DNA of 64,000 nt. It comes from Artemia franciscana (taxonomy: Eukaryota > Arthropoda > Branchiopoda > Anostraca > Artemiidae). The position numbers and the translations under genes are program-made. Location of the stretch: the NCBI RefSeq assembly GCF_032884065.1, contig NC_088873.1, positions 39,047,823 through 39,111,822 of the forward strand, read 5' to 3'. The notes under the pieces are model-generated. The model did no database searches. It saw nothing but the letters and a program-made list of their open reading frames with translations, and was not told the origin of the DNA. Positions 34,517 through 46,411 of the stretch are shown here, one piece after another. Each line of letters opens with the position of its first letter. Positions within the stretch are counted from its first letter, which is position 1.

Positions 34517-35507
34517 TCATTGTCTCATCATAACACAGTAGAAGTAACGTATATACTAAAACTCTGCATTGTAATTACTCAGTAGTTAGTTTGGTGTTAA
34601 TTCAAACAAACATCAACTGGTATTACTCTTGGTCAATCCAGCGTAGTAGAATGTTAAATTAAGTTTTATTACGGGCAAGTGTGAGTACAATTCTGTTTAT
34701 GTGGAAAGTCCTATAATTTCAGTAAGAGTCCAGAAGGCTAAGTGAGTGAAAACAGTACTCATGTAGTCATATATGGCTTTACGGATTTCCAAGAACTTCT
34801 GGAAGTTTGGATGGTGGCAGCTAATGGAGCTCTCTGCATAATTATTAGTTATTACTTTGTAGAATTGTTAATCCTACATCTACAATGCTGTAGATGCAGG
34901 AAAAATGAACCTCAAACCTTGGTCTAATAGTAACTTATTTTGGAATGTCATATCCCATTCCCAAACAAAAAATATGAAACTCATAAAAACTATTATCAAA
35001 GGCAGAGGTACCAAGGGAATGCACACTCCCTTTGTTCTTGTTTTTTTTTTTATTATTATTATCCAAATTATGGTCCAATCTTATCTAGAGCCTTTTTGAA
35101 GTCCTTTGTTTCATGCCAGTAAAGAATTACTTTAGGAATTACATCTTGTGACAAAGGTGCAGATAGGTTGGACCATTTGGGTTGAATCCTTAGCAGACCC
35201 TTAATTCATTGCTAAACAGGATTGAAAAAATAAAGTGCCACCTGTGAGGTACCAAACTCTATTTTTCCCACATTTTAGCAGTTGGTGACAAATTACATTA
35301 ATCCGTTTTATTTATACTTTTCACTGATTTATTAGCATTTGTTATAGTTTTACTCTTGGTTTTGTCTGATATTTCTAACTTTTGTAATCCCACTGACTTT
35401 TAATTCTTTTTATTTCTGGCTTTCTTCTTGTCAAACTGAGAGGAAAGTTGAACGTTCCCCTGTGTGCAAGTGTGTACTTTGACATTTTCAGGTTGTTTTT
35501 TTTTCAG
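34517..35507. other. Intron or upstream region of TGS1
   Basis: Because exon 35508-36239 begins with a split codon, a donor lies upstream, and this interval is at least partly intron. I could not identify the N-terminal exon. TTATTATTATTA simple sequence lies near 35050. Confidence 0.4.
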
Positions 35508-36239
35508 GAGCAAATCCCCCCCAAAAAAGCCAAAAATTACTGATTACTCTGAAGAAAATATAGAGCTTCAGGAAACTATTGACCTTGGAAGTTCCTGGCT
35601 GGAATTTTGGAATATAAATGGTGAAAAGCTAATCTTGGATTCTTGGACTTCTCTATATAAAGATTATGTTATTAGTGATAACACATCAAGTCAGGATATC
35701 TCATGTACTTTAGACACAGTACCTGCTATTGAAAACAGATCAGCTGATTGGGAATCTCTCTGGGAGACACATTGTAATGAAATATACTATAAGTATTGTG
35801 ATCTATTTTATAGTGGACAGATATCTAATATTGATGGTGAGACAAGTTTAAGCATTAATTATGACAACTGTAAGGTTTCTTCAGATAAAACACTCGAAAC
35901 CAGTGAAGATTTGCCTATTGCAGATTCTGTAGATTATCAAGTAGTTAATTTAATTGATAACTTACAGATCAAGGATGAGTGTCTCAGTTTGGTGACTGCT
36001 GAACTTGAATCGAAAAAAGAATCAGACAAACCAGAGAAGATTCCTAGCGGAGGTGAAATTGTGGAAAACGCGTTTATTGAAGAGGTAGATGTTGAAGCAA
36101 ATAATGAGCTTACAGTTGGCTGTATAGGAGAAACGCTAGTGAGTACAAAGGACGTAAAAGAAAGTTTTTCTGATACTTTTGACACAAAAGAGCCAAGTGA
36201 GATGAAACGAAAAAGATTTACGAAAAAAAAGAAGCCTAG
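35508..36239 (+). CDS. TGS1: TGS1 exon (N-terminal region)
   Basis: Part of trimethylguanosine synthase, which converts the 7-methylguanosine cap of snRNAs and snoRNAs to the trimethyl form. The acceptor is TTTTTTTTCAG before 35508 and the donor AG|GTGAGT after 36239. The first base completes a split codon. Residues SSWLEFWNINGEKLILDSWT resemble the conserved WEKYWNEYG-type region of animal TGS1, and a Trp/Tyr-rich DWESLWETHCNEIYYKYCDL follows. The rest is acidic and poorly conserved, ending in a Lys-rich stretch (KRKRFTKKKK), a possible nuclear signal. The donor overlaps the apparent stop, so the frame continues into the next exon. Confidence 0.88.
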
Positions 36240-37079
36240 GTGAGTTATTTTTTTTTGTCATTCACTAATGTTCCCTGTTGATTTCAACTAAAAAAGATAA
36301 AAATTGAGGAAGTGAAAGCACTTGACTCCTTAAAGCCCTGCTGAAGAAATTTGGGTATCAATATAATAGAAGGACATAAATAGTTTAAGATATTTTTGAA
36401 CATGTTTGAGTTTTTTTGCTAATTTAAGATTGTGTTTAAATTTTATTTTATATTTGTCATTTGAAAATGTTTATAGTTTGAATGTGAGTTTGCGTTTTTT
36501 GCTGCTTTGACTTTATGATATTATATCAGTGATTGTGGTCACTTTTAAATTATACTGCCTATAAAGGAAAAATTTGGCCCAAAAGCTAAATTGATGTTAT
36601 TTTTTTTTTTGGTTTGCCAAACATTGAGATGTAGAATACAGTAAGTTATTGTGACAAAACCTGAAATGATTTTAAGTGTGCCTGAAAGTATAAGGGAATA
36701 GATGCCCTTCTGTAAGGTCAAAAAAACATTAAAAAATAATTGTTTCGTAATATTCAGTATAAGTACAGCAATAGTTTTCTTCACCTGAAAAAATATCCAT
36801 AGGCTTAACCCCCTCTCACAAATACTTCCTTGAAGTTCCTTCTGCCTTGAATCATTTCTTTTACAGACATTAAGACAAAATATTCAAACAAGATCATATT
36901 TTAAATAACAGCAGAACCATCAAAAAGAGAATATGTATTCCCTAACTTTTTCAATTATGAGAGTTTTTCTTCATATTCATTTTGGAGCAGGGGACAATTT
37001 ACTCTGTAATTTCTTTTCTTCTGAATATTCTTTTTTATGGCACTTGGTATTAACCAAGTGACATATAGCAATTGCAAAT
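36240..37079. other. TGS1 intron, no other feature
   Basis: AT-rich intronic sequence. No gene seen. Confidence 0.5.
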
Positions 37080-38790
37080 TCTGTTGGTATGTCGGTCCTG
37101 GTTTTGCTACTTTAGGCACTTCCAGGTAAGCTAGGACGATGAAATTTGGCAGGCGTATCAGGGACCGGACCAGATTAAATTAGAAATAGTCGTTTTCCTG
37201 ATTTGACAATCTGGGGGGGGGGGGAGTGGGGGGCCTGTCAATTCTGAAAAATTAGAAAAATGAGGTATTTTTAACTTACGAACAGGTGATCGGATCTCAA
37301 TGAAATTTAATATTTAGAAGGATATCGTGTCTCAGAGCTCTTATTTTAAATCCCGGACAGATCTGGTGACATTGGGGGGTGAGTTGGGAGGGGGAAACCT
37401 AAAACTTGGAAAACACTTAGAGTGGAGGGATCGGGATGAAACTTGGTGGGAAAAATAAGCACAAGTCCTAGATACATTATTGACATAACCGGAACGGATC
37501 CGCTCTCTTTGGGGTAGTTGGGGGGGGGGGGCTAATTCTGAAAAATTAGAAAAAATGAGGTATTTTTAACTTACGAACGGGTGATCGGATCTCAATGAAA
37601 TTTGATATTTAGAGGGATAACGTGTCTCAGAGCTCTTATTTTAAATCCCGACCGGATCTGGTGGCATTGGGGGGAGTTTGGGGTGGGGGAACCTAAAATC
37701 ATGGAAAACGCTTAGATTGGAGGGATCGGGATGAAACTTGGTGGGGAAAATAAGCAGAAGTCTTGGATACGTGATTTACATAATTGGAACGGATCCGCTC
37801 TATTGGGGGGGGGGGGGAGTTAATTCTGAAAAATTAGAAAATATGACGAATTTTTAACTTACGAAGGAGTGATCGGATCTTCATGAAACTTCATATTTAG
37901 AAGGACCTCGTGACTCAGATCTCTTATTTTAAATCTCAACCGGATCCAGCGCAATTGGGGGGGGGGCAGTTGAGGGGAACCGGAAATCTTAGAAAATACT
38001 TAAAGCGGTGAGATCAGGATGAAACTGGATGGGAAGAATAAAGACTTGTCTAAGACACGTGACTGACATAATAGGACCGGATCTGCTCTCTTTGGTGGAG
38101 TTGGGGGGGTAATTTGGAAAAATAAGGTATTTGTAACTTACGAAAGGGTGACCAGATCTTAATGAAATTTGATATTTAGAAGGGTCTTGCGCTTTAAAGC
38201 TCTAATTTTAAATTCGCACCAGATCCTGTGACATTGGGGGGAGTTGGAGGGGGAAACCGGAATTCCCGGAAAACGTGAAAATTGGGGTATTTTTATTTTA
38301 CGAAGAGGTGATCGGATTTTAACGAAATTTGATATTTAGAAGGAATCCATGTCTCATAGCTCTTATTTCAAATCACAACCAGATCTTTTGACATTGGGGG
38401 GAGTTGGAGGGGGAAATCTTGGAAAACACTTGGAGTGGAGGAATCGAGATGAAGCTTGGTGGATAGAATAAGCAAATGTCCTTGATACGTCATTGACGGA
38501 ACCGTACTGGATTCGCTCTCTTTGGGGGATTTAGGGGGAGGGGTTCAGTGATTTGGCGAGTTTGGTGCTTTTGGACGTGCTAGGACGATGAAAATTGGTA
38601 GGCGTGTAAGGGAGATGCACAAATTGACTTGATTAAGTCGTTTTCACAGATTCGACCATCTGGGGGGCTAAAGGGAGAGGAAAAATTAGGTATTTATAAC
38701 ATACGAGTGGGTGATCGGATCTTAATAAATTTTGATATTTAGAAGGACATCGTGACTCAGAGCTCTTATTTTAAATCCTGACCGGCATTA
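37080..38790 (+). repeat. G-rich ~290 bp tandem array
   Basis: GATCGGATCTCAATGAAATT-like words recur at about 37289, 37579, 37869, 38147, 38308 and 38710. The full-unit spacing is about 290; one unit is shortened. Each unit carries a run of 6-14 G on this strand, CTCAGAGCTCTTATTTTAAA and GGATCCGCTCT. A head sequence, GCTAGGACGATGAAA, occurs at about 37131 and 38577, so a second partial element begins near 38545. No coding capacity is seen. Confidence 0.85.
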
Positions 38791-40254
38791 AGCCTCTTAT
38801 TTTCCTTTTAAATCAATCTATTGATTCATAGAATTTTGCTAGAGCTCATACCATATGATCTCATGGCTCTTAGCTCTTCTTGCCTCGTCACAAGTGCCTT
38901 ATGAGCTCTTAGCTCTTGTTGAGACTAATCATCAAATAGAAAAGACCAGATCATATGTCGCAACATGCTGCCTGTTTTTTGGCCATAGTGAGATTCCCAA
39001 TAGAGATTTTTTCTATCTGAAATATGTAGGCTACATGCTATTTTTGTCAAGAAGATGCCAAAGTGCCAATGAATTGTTGACTCTGGCTAGTATACACCAG
39101 TGTATTATACTTTGGAACAAGTAATAATTTCCGAAGCTTTTTGCTATTTTTCACCAAGTTGTGCAAGCAGGAGGGAGTGTCTCAATTTGGCACTAGTGCC
39201 AGTTGAAAGGCCAAGATGCTAGTCTATCTTGAGATGGGGATAAAGTTTACTTAGTAGTTGCATTCTTATTGTAGGTTGAGACTGGCCAAAAATAAGAATC
39301 TCACTCTAAGATATATTAAGTGCAATTAAGCACAATCAAATGTTTTCAGTTCATGAAAATGTTCAGCAAAAGTTCAAAATATATTCACTATAATTAAACT
39401 AAAAAGGGTCCAGTCCATACATCTAAATGTGTGTCTCATCGCAAAATTCTCCTGTAATATTTGATACCACTATTATAGAGATCTGGTGACAATGTACTTC
39501 CTTGTTGAATACCAAGGGTCATATAATTATGGTAGAGGTTAAGCATTTCGAAAATACTAAAAAGCACTTTTTTCAGATTGCAATTTAAACAAGGTGCAAA
39601 ATGTCCATCTTTCTGCTAAGAGTGGGGTTTGGGGTGGGTTGAAAAAGGAGGTGTTCGAAAGTCATCTGTCCCAATAATGTTTGCCAATATTTCAGGTTGA
39701 ATAGCCTTGGGTGATTCAGGTTCAAACCAGAAGAAACCTTGCTACTTTTCTGGTAAAAAGTTGGGAGTGGGAGGAAAATCAAGGGGTGGTGGTATATCAA
39801 TATGGCTACTTTTTGCCTCCATTTGTACAGATTGGAAATCCTTGCATAATTCTGTTTTGGACAAAATGCAACACGTGTATTTTTCTATGAACCACCATTT
39901 CCGGTTGATGCTTCTACAACAAAATTTGGAGACCACTCCGCCAAAAGAAATCAGGTCGCATCCAAACGTCCAAACCACACTTTGGAGATCATTGCTCAAT
40001 TTACATCAAATTTTTGTTAAAATCTGACTGCTTAATATAGTGTATGTCCCAATTATCAGAATTTATTCTTTGTTGTCTTAGTTTTCATAGAGGTTGATTT
40101 GGCTCTGGACCTAAGAATATCCTTAGTTGGATGTTAGTTCTTCCTTCCCATCAGTTTATATTTATGTCTGACTATATTTCTTTTAACTTTCTATATTTTT
40201 TTTATACGGTTATGTTCATAGTGTATTTCGTGATTGCAAATGATGATTTTCCAG
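38791..40254. other. TGS1 intron, no other feature
   Basis: No gene seen. The short open frames here lack recognisable content. Confidence 0.45.
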
Positions 40255-40410
40255 AACAAGCCTTGCCATTGGAAACATATTTAAACGTTGCCAAGAAGAA
40301 AGAATATGGACAAGTCCTAGTCAGTCTACTACTTTGGAGGAGGGTGATATAGATTCTGAATCTTTCAATCATATAAGTGAAAATGTGGATGGGCTTTATT
40401 TGAAAACAAG
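40255..40410 (+). CDS. TGS1: TGS1 exon (predicted 156 bp, phase-symmetric)
   Basis: Bounded by GATGATTTTCCAG before 40255 and AACAAG|GTAAGA after 40410. The exon takes one base to complete the codon left by the previous exon and leaves two for the next. It stays open for all 51 whole codons, with acidic serine-rich content (TTLEEGDIDSESFNHISENV) like its neighbours. It is predicted from splice sites and phase only; I see no conserved TGS1 motif in it. As its length is a multiple of three, it could be skipped without a frame change. Confidence 0.6.
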
Positions 40411-40748
40411 GTAAGAATCCCAGCTACCTTTAAACACAAAGTGGCACACATATAACTGATCCTTATGAAGATTTTGATAATCACTAATTTTGTTGGAGGG
40501 GGGGGGGATTGATGCTCTTTGTCCTTTTGATTGTCACTGCGCACTTCTTTGCACAAATATATTTTTTTAATCTGAACATTTTTCTCCATTAAAACTAGAA
40601 AAAAAATTACCTCGAAAGATTGTCCTTTTATTTTATTGTTATCCATCTGACTCCACCACCCTAAGGCATGTATGCAACTATGTATTACCAAATATGCTGG
40701 CTCAAGCAAAAACAAAAAAGAAAAGTAAAACAAAAGCAAAAACAAAAA

Positions 40749-40960
40749 GGAAATTTTGACCAAGAAAGGTTTTGGCCAAGATCAAGTTCGCCCTTCATGT
40801 AGACTGGATGGAGGAAACAAAAGGAAATTTTGACCAAGTAAAGTTTTGGCCAAGACCAAGTTCGCCCTTCATGTAGGCTGGATGGAGGAAACAAAAGGAA
40901 ATTTTGACCAAGAAAGGTTTTGGCCAAGACCAAGTTCGCCCTTCATGTAGGCTGGGTAAT
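40749..40960 (+). repeat. 74 bp tandem repeat, ~2.8 copies
   Basis: GGAAATTTTGACCAAG recurs at 40749, 40823 and 40897, exactly 74 bp apart, with few differences. The last copy ends near 40955. It lies in a TGS1 intron. Confidence 0.9.
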
Positions 40961-42418
40961 GTCTCCCCTCCTCCAACATGGAACTTTTGTATTATCTTTT
41001 TTTTTACCCTTATGTTTTGTTTTGGTATAAGTGTGCATGGCGGCAGCACAATTACTCCAAGGGTAAGATCGTTCAAAATCTAGAAAATGCGGCGAGCTTT
41101 GACGTCTACCATCTCTTTTTCTGATGTAGTATGGTAGTTCTACCCTGTGTTGCAGTTTAGAAAAAAAAATTAAATTCCTTGGTATTTTTTCTCCTTGTCT
41201 CAGTTCTGTAGCATGTTACAGAAAATCCATTACTGGCTTACTGTTTTATAATTCCATACAACAAAATTAACGCCATCTTGTGTTAATTCTGAACTGTCTG
41301 ATGATTTAACACTTAGTCAGAATGAGGTTGGTTGGGATATTTTAATGCTGTGAACAAACTACCACCTGTAAATATGGAAAAGATACGATTGTTGGTGCAG
41401 AAAGTTTTTGTATTATCCTAGATCGAAAATTTTTAACTAATACACTGACTCATGAACTATTCCCTCCCCAACACAACCCAACGAGCAGTCACCATTCAAG
41501 AAACAAAGGCCTAAAAATCTCCAATCAAATGCAAACGAAAAGATATAAGAGAATAAAATAAAAAAGATATTAATTTCGAAAATTTCTATCACAAACCCCA
41601 AAGGACCGAATTCGAATTTAAGAGTCATAAAAATCAATACAAACCAAAAAATTGTAAAAGAAATACAAGAAAATTAAAATACTGGCAAACAATGCCAAAA
41701 CAACAATATCAAAATGAAATGTCACTTTGTTAGTACAGTAATAAAATTAAAAAATGTCAGTGCAACTTAAAAAGATAAAAATAAGTAAAACTAAAAAGAT
41801 TTAGATAATATGTACATTAAAAAAGAAGTTTTCAAGGGACATATAAAAAAGGGAGGGAGAGAGAGGGGGGGGGAACAAGTGGACGAATACAATACTGGAG
41901 GTTTATACCGTGTTTTATTTCTATATCTGACGCCTAATTCCATATTGAATTGTTTACTTTTGATTGTTTTTCTGTGGATAATAAGGTCAGCTAAACTCAA
42001 TTTTAGACTGGACATTCGAGTGACTAAATTCTAAAGGAAATAAGTATTATTTGTTGACCTCCCCACATGTTGGCCCAGTTGAAACCGATGAAGGGGTGGA
42101 CGAATTCCAGGACAGAGAAATCAATCAAGGGCGAGGAAACGAGTTCTGACTAAAAAAAGCCTTAAACAGTAGAATTCGAGTGGAGATTTAAAGAGAAGAG
42201 CATCAAAAGAAAGAAAGGAAACGTCCCAAGGATGTCACAAAGATCAAGATCTCCAACTACTCTAGTCAATACTGCACATTCCTCAACGCCACTGATTAAC
42301 CTAAATCCAGGCATTCTGATGAGTTCAAGATTAGTTTGTGTGCATTATTGAGTCTTGGATCACGTTGACACAAAATATTTTCAAATTTGTCATTTCGTTC
42401 AGGCCAAATTTTGCCTTA
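40961..42418. other. TGS1 intron, no gene seen
   Basis: AT-rich, with a GGGAGGGAGAGAGAGGGGGG purine run near 41851-41875. Nothing else is supported. Confidence 0.5.
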
Positions 42419-42915
42419 GCGCAGCGTTTTCCAAACTGGTAGGCGCGCCTCTCTAGGGAGGTATGGACTAGTCTAAGGGGAGGCACGAACATTTGCCAGG
42501 ATGGACAAAAAATCAAATAATATTAAAACAACGCAGTCGTAAAAATATCTTACCCTTTCTTGATCTTTTACATTACGTGTAGAAGAAGGAACTGATTTTG
42601 TTAAATCCGCATATTTAATTGGATGTTATTTATATGCTGAAGAAGAGAATAGTATAACTGGATATTTTTTCAAGTCATTCGTGGCCAAGCCACATCCAGT
42701 AAGATCCACTTAAAGACGGATCCACTGAAGAAGAACTTAAAGACGTTTTTACAAAAGTAACAAAAGCTATAAACTACGTAAAAAACAGTTTATTAGAGAT
42801 TATTTACAAGCTATGTGACAATATGGGAACTATTTACACCTCCCTTTTGTACTCTTTTGAAGAACGCTGGCTACATCGTGCCATAGCAATTAAGAGGATA
42901 GTGTAAAGTTTAAAC
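42419..42915 (+). pseudogene. hAT transposon remnant (ZBED5/FAM200-like)
   Basis: It begins with GCGCAGCGTTTTCCAAACTG and GGCGCGCCTC, the kind of terminus seen in hAT elements. 42760-42905 translates as KNSLLEIIYKLCDNMGTIYT then SLLYSFEERWLHRAIAIKRI. This corresponds to the LCxxMGS...LLxHTEVRWLSRG region of ZBED5/FAM200-like hAT transposases. A stop follows. The upstream part (42650-42760) is broken, with only KPHPVRST-like text. It is a dead internal fragment. Confidence 0.65.
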
Positions 42916-43764
42916 TGGCCCAATATAGATCCTAACGCTGTACGTGGTAACGCTGTCAAACGGGGCACTACCATAGATTTTAGTCCAAAATAGCCTGAAT
43001 CTCCCCTACATTTTTTTCTTATAAAAAAGATCTATATCTAACCGCATGTCCCTGGTTTTTGAGGTCGGACTGGACTGATTTTTCCCCTGGAGTGTTACTT
43101 ACGTTATTCGAAAAATGAAAATGGAGCATGAATATGATAGATGTTAGGAAGAGATTTAGGGTAGACAGTTGCTTGATCGATGGTAGAGTGCAGAAGAAGT
43201 AAAAATAAGGTATAACTTCCTGGTCGAAGGGTATATTTGGAAGGAAATATAAAAATCAAAGTCTTATAACATCGTACACAGCAAACGGGTTTAATTTTTT
43301 TTTTTTGGGGGGGAGAGGGGGTAAATTTTACTAAAAAACAACGCTATATACATCAAAAATGTACTTAGAGAAGTGTCATTGGCAAACACCAAAAAATCGT
43401 GTCTTAATACGCTTAATATAGTGTCTCTTTTTAGCTAACTTATAAATGTTGGTGTATTGGCCGAATTAGCCAATCATGTGCGTTCTACTCCTGAAAAATC
43501 TAACTCCGTTTTCTTTTAACGTAATTTATTGTTATTCGGAGTAGTAGTATTACAGGTTTGTAAGGTTTTACTGACTGGCAAGTCATGTAAACTTCCGTAG
43601 CAAATTTGCATAACTAAAAAAGAAAAATGATTAACATCTAACCTATATTTAAAATTTTGCTAAAGCCTGAAGTGTTGAATTTAAAAGAATTTTAAAATGA
43701 ATTTAGGACCAATGATAATTTATTCGAATTTGTGTTAAAGTCTAAAGTCATCAATTAAGAAGAG
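42916..43764. other. TGS1 intron, no gene seen
   Basis: A poly-T/poly-G run lies at about 43290-43320. No coding or RNA gene is supported. Confidence 0.5.
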
Positions 43765-44220
43765 CATACGCAAGAATTTATGAGGGGCAGCACTGATCCA
43801 CTAAAGCTCAAAATGTACCGGACTTCCCCCAAACATTTTTGTTTCGACCATTTGATTCACCCCCAAAACATTTGCCATACTCGTAAAAAAGCGTAACAAA
43901 AATGAATATAAAAAAGTTTTAATGAGTATTTTAAAGTTTTGTAACCCTTCTAAAAACGCTTTTGTACCCCCCTCCCCCCCACAAAAAATACTGGATACGA
44001 ACCTGCTTCTGTTGCTTTTTTTGGTTACAAGGACAGGTAACAAGCCCGTTGTTCAACCATGCAACGCGGAAATTAGAGCCCGGCTGCTGTATTACCAAGC
44101 AGAGTATAAGTACCTGCAGCCACAGGTACTCCCACTCTGAACCGAGGCCTTAGCTGTTTTTTTCCTCCTGAAGAACATACGCAAGAATTTATGAGGGGCT
44201 GCACTGATCCACTAAAGCTC
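43765..44220 (+). repeat. 45 bp direct repeats flanking a ~366 bp segment
   Basis: CATACGCAAGAATTTATGAG and the following bases through CACTAAAGCTC-like words occur at 43765-43809 and again at 44176-44220, with one or two differences. The enclosed segment contains a C-run (near 43965) followed by AAAAAATACTGGATACG. A similar C-run and word occur at about 59622-59662. Confidence 0.8.
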
Positions 44221-44821
44221 CATGTGAAAACTGTTGCGAACTATTGAAGATTCATAGAAGAATGCAGAATTTCATTCTGCATTTTATGGAGTTACTATCC
44301 AGTGAGTAAAACAAGATAAGACCTATCATAATTATACAAAGAATAGATGATGATAATCCCCCAAATGATCCTATGTCTTTAAAAGAGATTGACGTCGAGG
44401 ACTAAGGTCGAGATTGAGGCTAATTTCAATTCAAATTTTCATCTTTTTTATTGATTTAGTTTTCTGAAATTCAAAACAGGCCAGTAAAAATTTATAAAAT
44501 AAAATGATTAGGTTGTCGTTTATTTTTTGCTGAGCGATAGAAAGGCTCTGGGAGTCTACTGTCCTTTCTCTTCCTAATATGTGAAGCCTCTAGTTTTAAA
44601 TAGTTATATTTTTCAATTTAGAGTGTGTCATTTTGAAATTAGAGAAAAGAAGACGAAGAGAAATGTAAAGCTACAGTTTTGCAATATGTAAATATAATGT
44701 ATAAACATAATATGTAATTATAAAGCCGCACACATGATACTCTACAATATATGATATAATTACATATTATAGTATACATGTATAATATATGATCTTACTA
44801 TAATATAATAAGTGTAATCCA

Positions 44822-45200
44822 GCCATAGCCATAGGCAGCGCAATAGCGCTGCGTAAGTAAAGAGCAATGTTGGCACAATATTTTGTTATCGTTTTTTGTT
44901 TAGACCACGGCTTTCGTATCGAAGTAATTGTCGTAGGAATTTCGAGAATGGCTCATTCGACTGGAAATTGGAAGGGCTAGTGCCCCTTTTCATAGTCGAA
45001 AGTGATTGGAGGGCAACTACCCCCCCTCCCATGCCTATCATCTCCCCAAACACTTCTGATCAAAATTTTGAGATAGCTATTTTCTTGAGCGTAGTTGAAA
45101 GGTCTGGGAATTCTGTCTTTGAGGGTGACAACCCTCCAAAGCCCTCTGGACAAAGGTTGTAAATTGTGCCTTGGCAGCATATAAGGTTGGAAATATCTCG
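44822..45200 (+). repeat. Family 2 repeat, solitary copy
   Basis: It opens with a perfect hairpin, GCAGCGC AATA GCGCTGC, at 44835-44852. GTAAGTAAAGAGCAATGTTG and one core module (about 44965-45090) follow. Its head matches the right end of the inverted array at 12345-12395, confirming that array's orientation. Confidence 0.8.
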
Positions 45201-45870
45201 GAAACATCTGGAAATACCATTGTTGGAAATATCTCGAGGTACTTGGAGTCCAATTTTTCACTGAAAGCACACACCCTTTGCTCAAGAGAAACGTTCATTG
45301 AAACCTCTGGGATATCATATTTGGCAATCCAGCGGCCATATTCTTAAATTAGTGATATTTGCGTAACTAATTTTGTCAGGCATAGTAGCAAAAGGCAGTT
45401 TTACGCTTATTATTACGGTAGATTATTTGATTTTTTTTTGCTCATTTTTGGTTTAATGGAGTTCTTTACTTTTCTTTGAAAAACTTATTTGTGGAAAAAG
45501 TTCTTTTTAATTAATAAACAGCAATAGTCACGTTGTCACTGTGTTTTGTGCGGTAAGAATTTTTAACTACATTTGTTCTGTGCGACATCTCTAGTGGCTT
45601 GGATTCAAATAAGAAATTTGAAATAACTTTAATTCATGTAGTAGTCCTATGCCCAGTTTGTGGTTTTTGGTTTGTCTATTTTTTTTAGGTTGATATATTT
45701 TTTTTTTATTTTCTTCTTCTTTTCTTGTTTTGAGTCTCTTAATGCCGGGAATCCTTGCATTTTTCCCGCCATAAAGCCTTACGGGGGCGACTATGCTGAA
45801 GTGTTTTTGTTGTTAATCTATTGATTGAGTAAATTGATTGATTGATTGACTCTTTCTTTTTCAAATTTAG
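45201..45870. other. TGS1 intron, end with simple repeat
   Basis: No gene. TTGATTGATTGATTGAC simple sequence lies just upstream of the acceptor of the next exon. Confidence 0.5.
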
Positions 45871-46411
45871 TACGCATCAGGCTGGAATTAGAGAAAAGGA
45901 AGGTGGAGAGACACGTGAAGTTATTACAAATATTGAAACTGACAGCAAAGAAGGAGAGGATGAAACTAGAATTGACGAAAGTAGAGGAATTGAAAAGCTA
46001 GAAACAGAAAAAGAAACTAGAACTAGGAATGCTAGAAATTCGGAAGAGACTGTAGATAGCTCAAACTATGAGAGAAATGGCAAAGGACACAACCATGAAG
46101 AAACTACTGAGTATGAAGAAGCTTTTAAAGACAATGGAGAATATTTACATGAAGCTTGCCAAAGTGAACAAAGTATTGCAGGAGAGTTTTGTAAAGATAG
46201 TTGTAAAGAAATTGACAAAGAAAATGGGGAAATTAGTGACACTGAATCGGTTATAGAATTTTTGGAAAATGAAGGGTTTTCCTGCAGTCCACCTGAGGAA
46301 ATACCAACAAAAAGGCATCTATCTTTCAGTAGAAATAAGCAATCAAGGAGGAAGAAGAAGAAGCCAAAAATTGAAAAAATAGGAGATAGTGCTGATGGCA
46401 TCTTGGCCAAG
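45871..46411 (+). CDS. TGS1: TGS1 exon (acidic, charged middle region)
   Basis: Acceptor TTTTTCAAATTTAG before 45871; donor CCAAG|GTTAGT after 46411. The first T completes an AGT serine codon with the AG left by the preceding exon, and the exon ends on a whole codon. The 180 codons are rich in Glu, Lys and Thr without a folded domain, and end with a Lys/Arg cluster (KQSRRKKKKPKIEKI). This parallels the long charged linker before the methyltransferase domain in animal TGS1. The frame would continue past the donor to 46474, but the neighbouring phases fit the splice. Confidence 0.8.

Noticed and set aside
34742-34927. First TGS1 exon candidate
   Set aside because: The open frame has a hydrophobic, Cys-rich end unlike TGS1 and no donor leaving two bases of a codon at a sensible place.
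40365-41076. Overlapping minus-strand open frames with similar peptides
   Set aside because: The similarity comes from the 74 bp tandem repeat and homopolymer runs. No start context or splice logic supports them.
45077-45298. Minus-strand open frames over 44977-45298
   Set aside because: They lie within a family 2 repeat and are not conserved in other copies.
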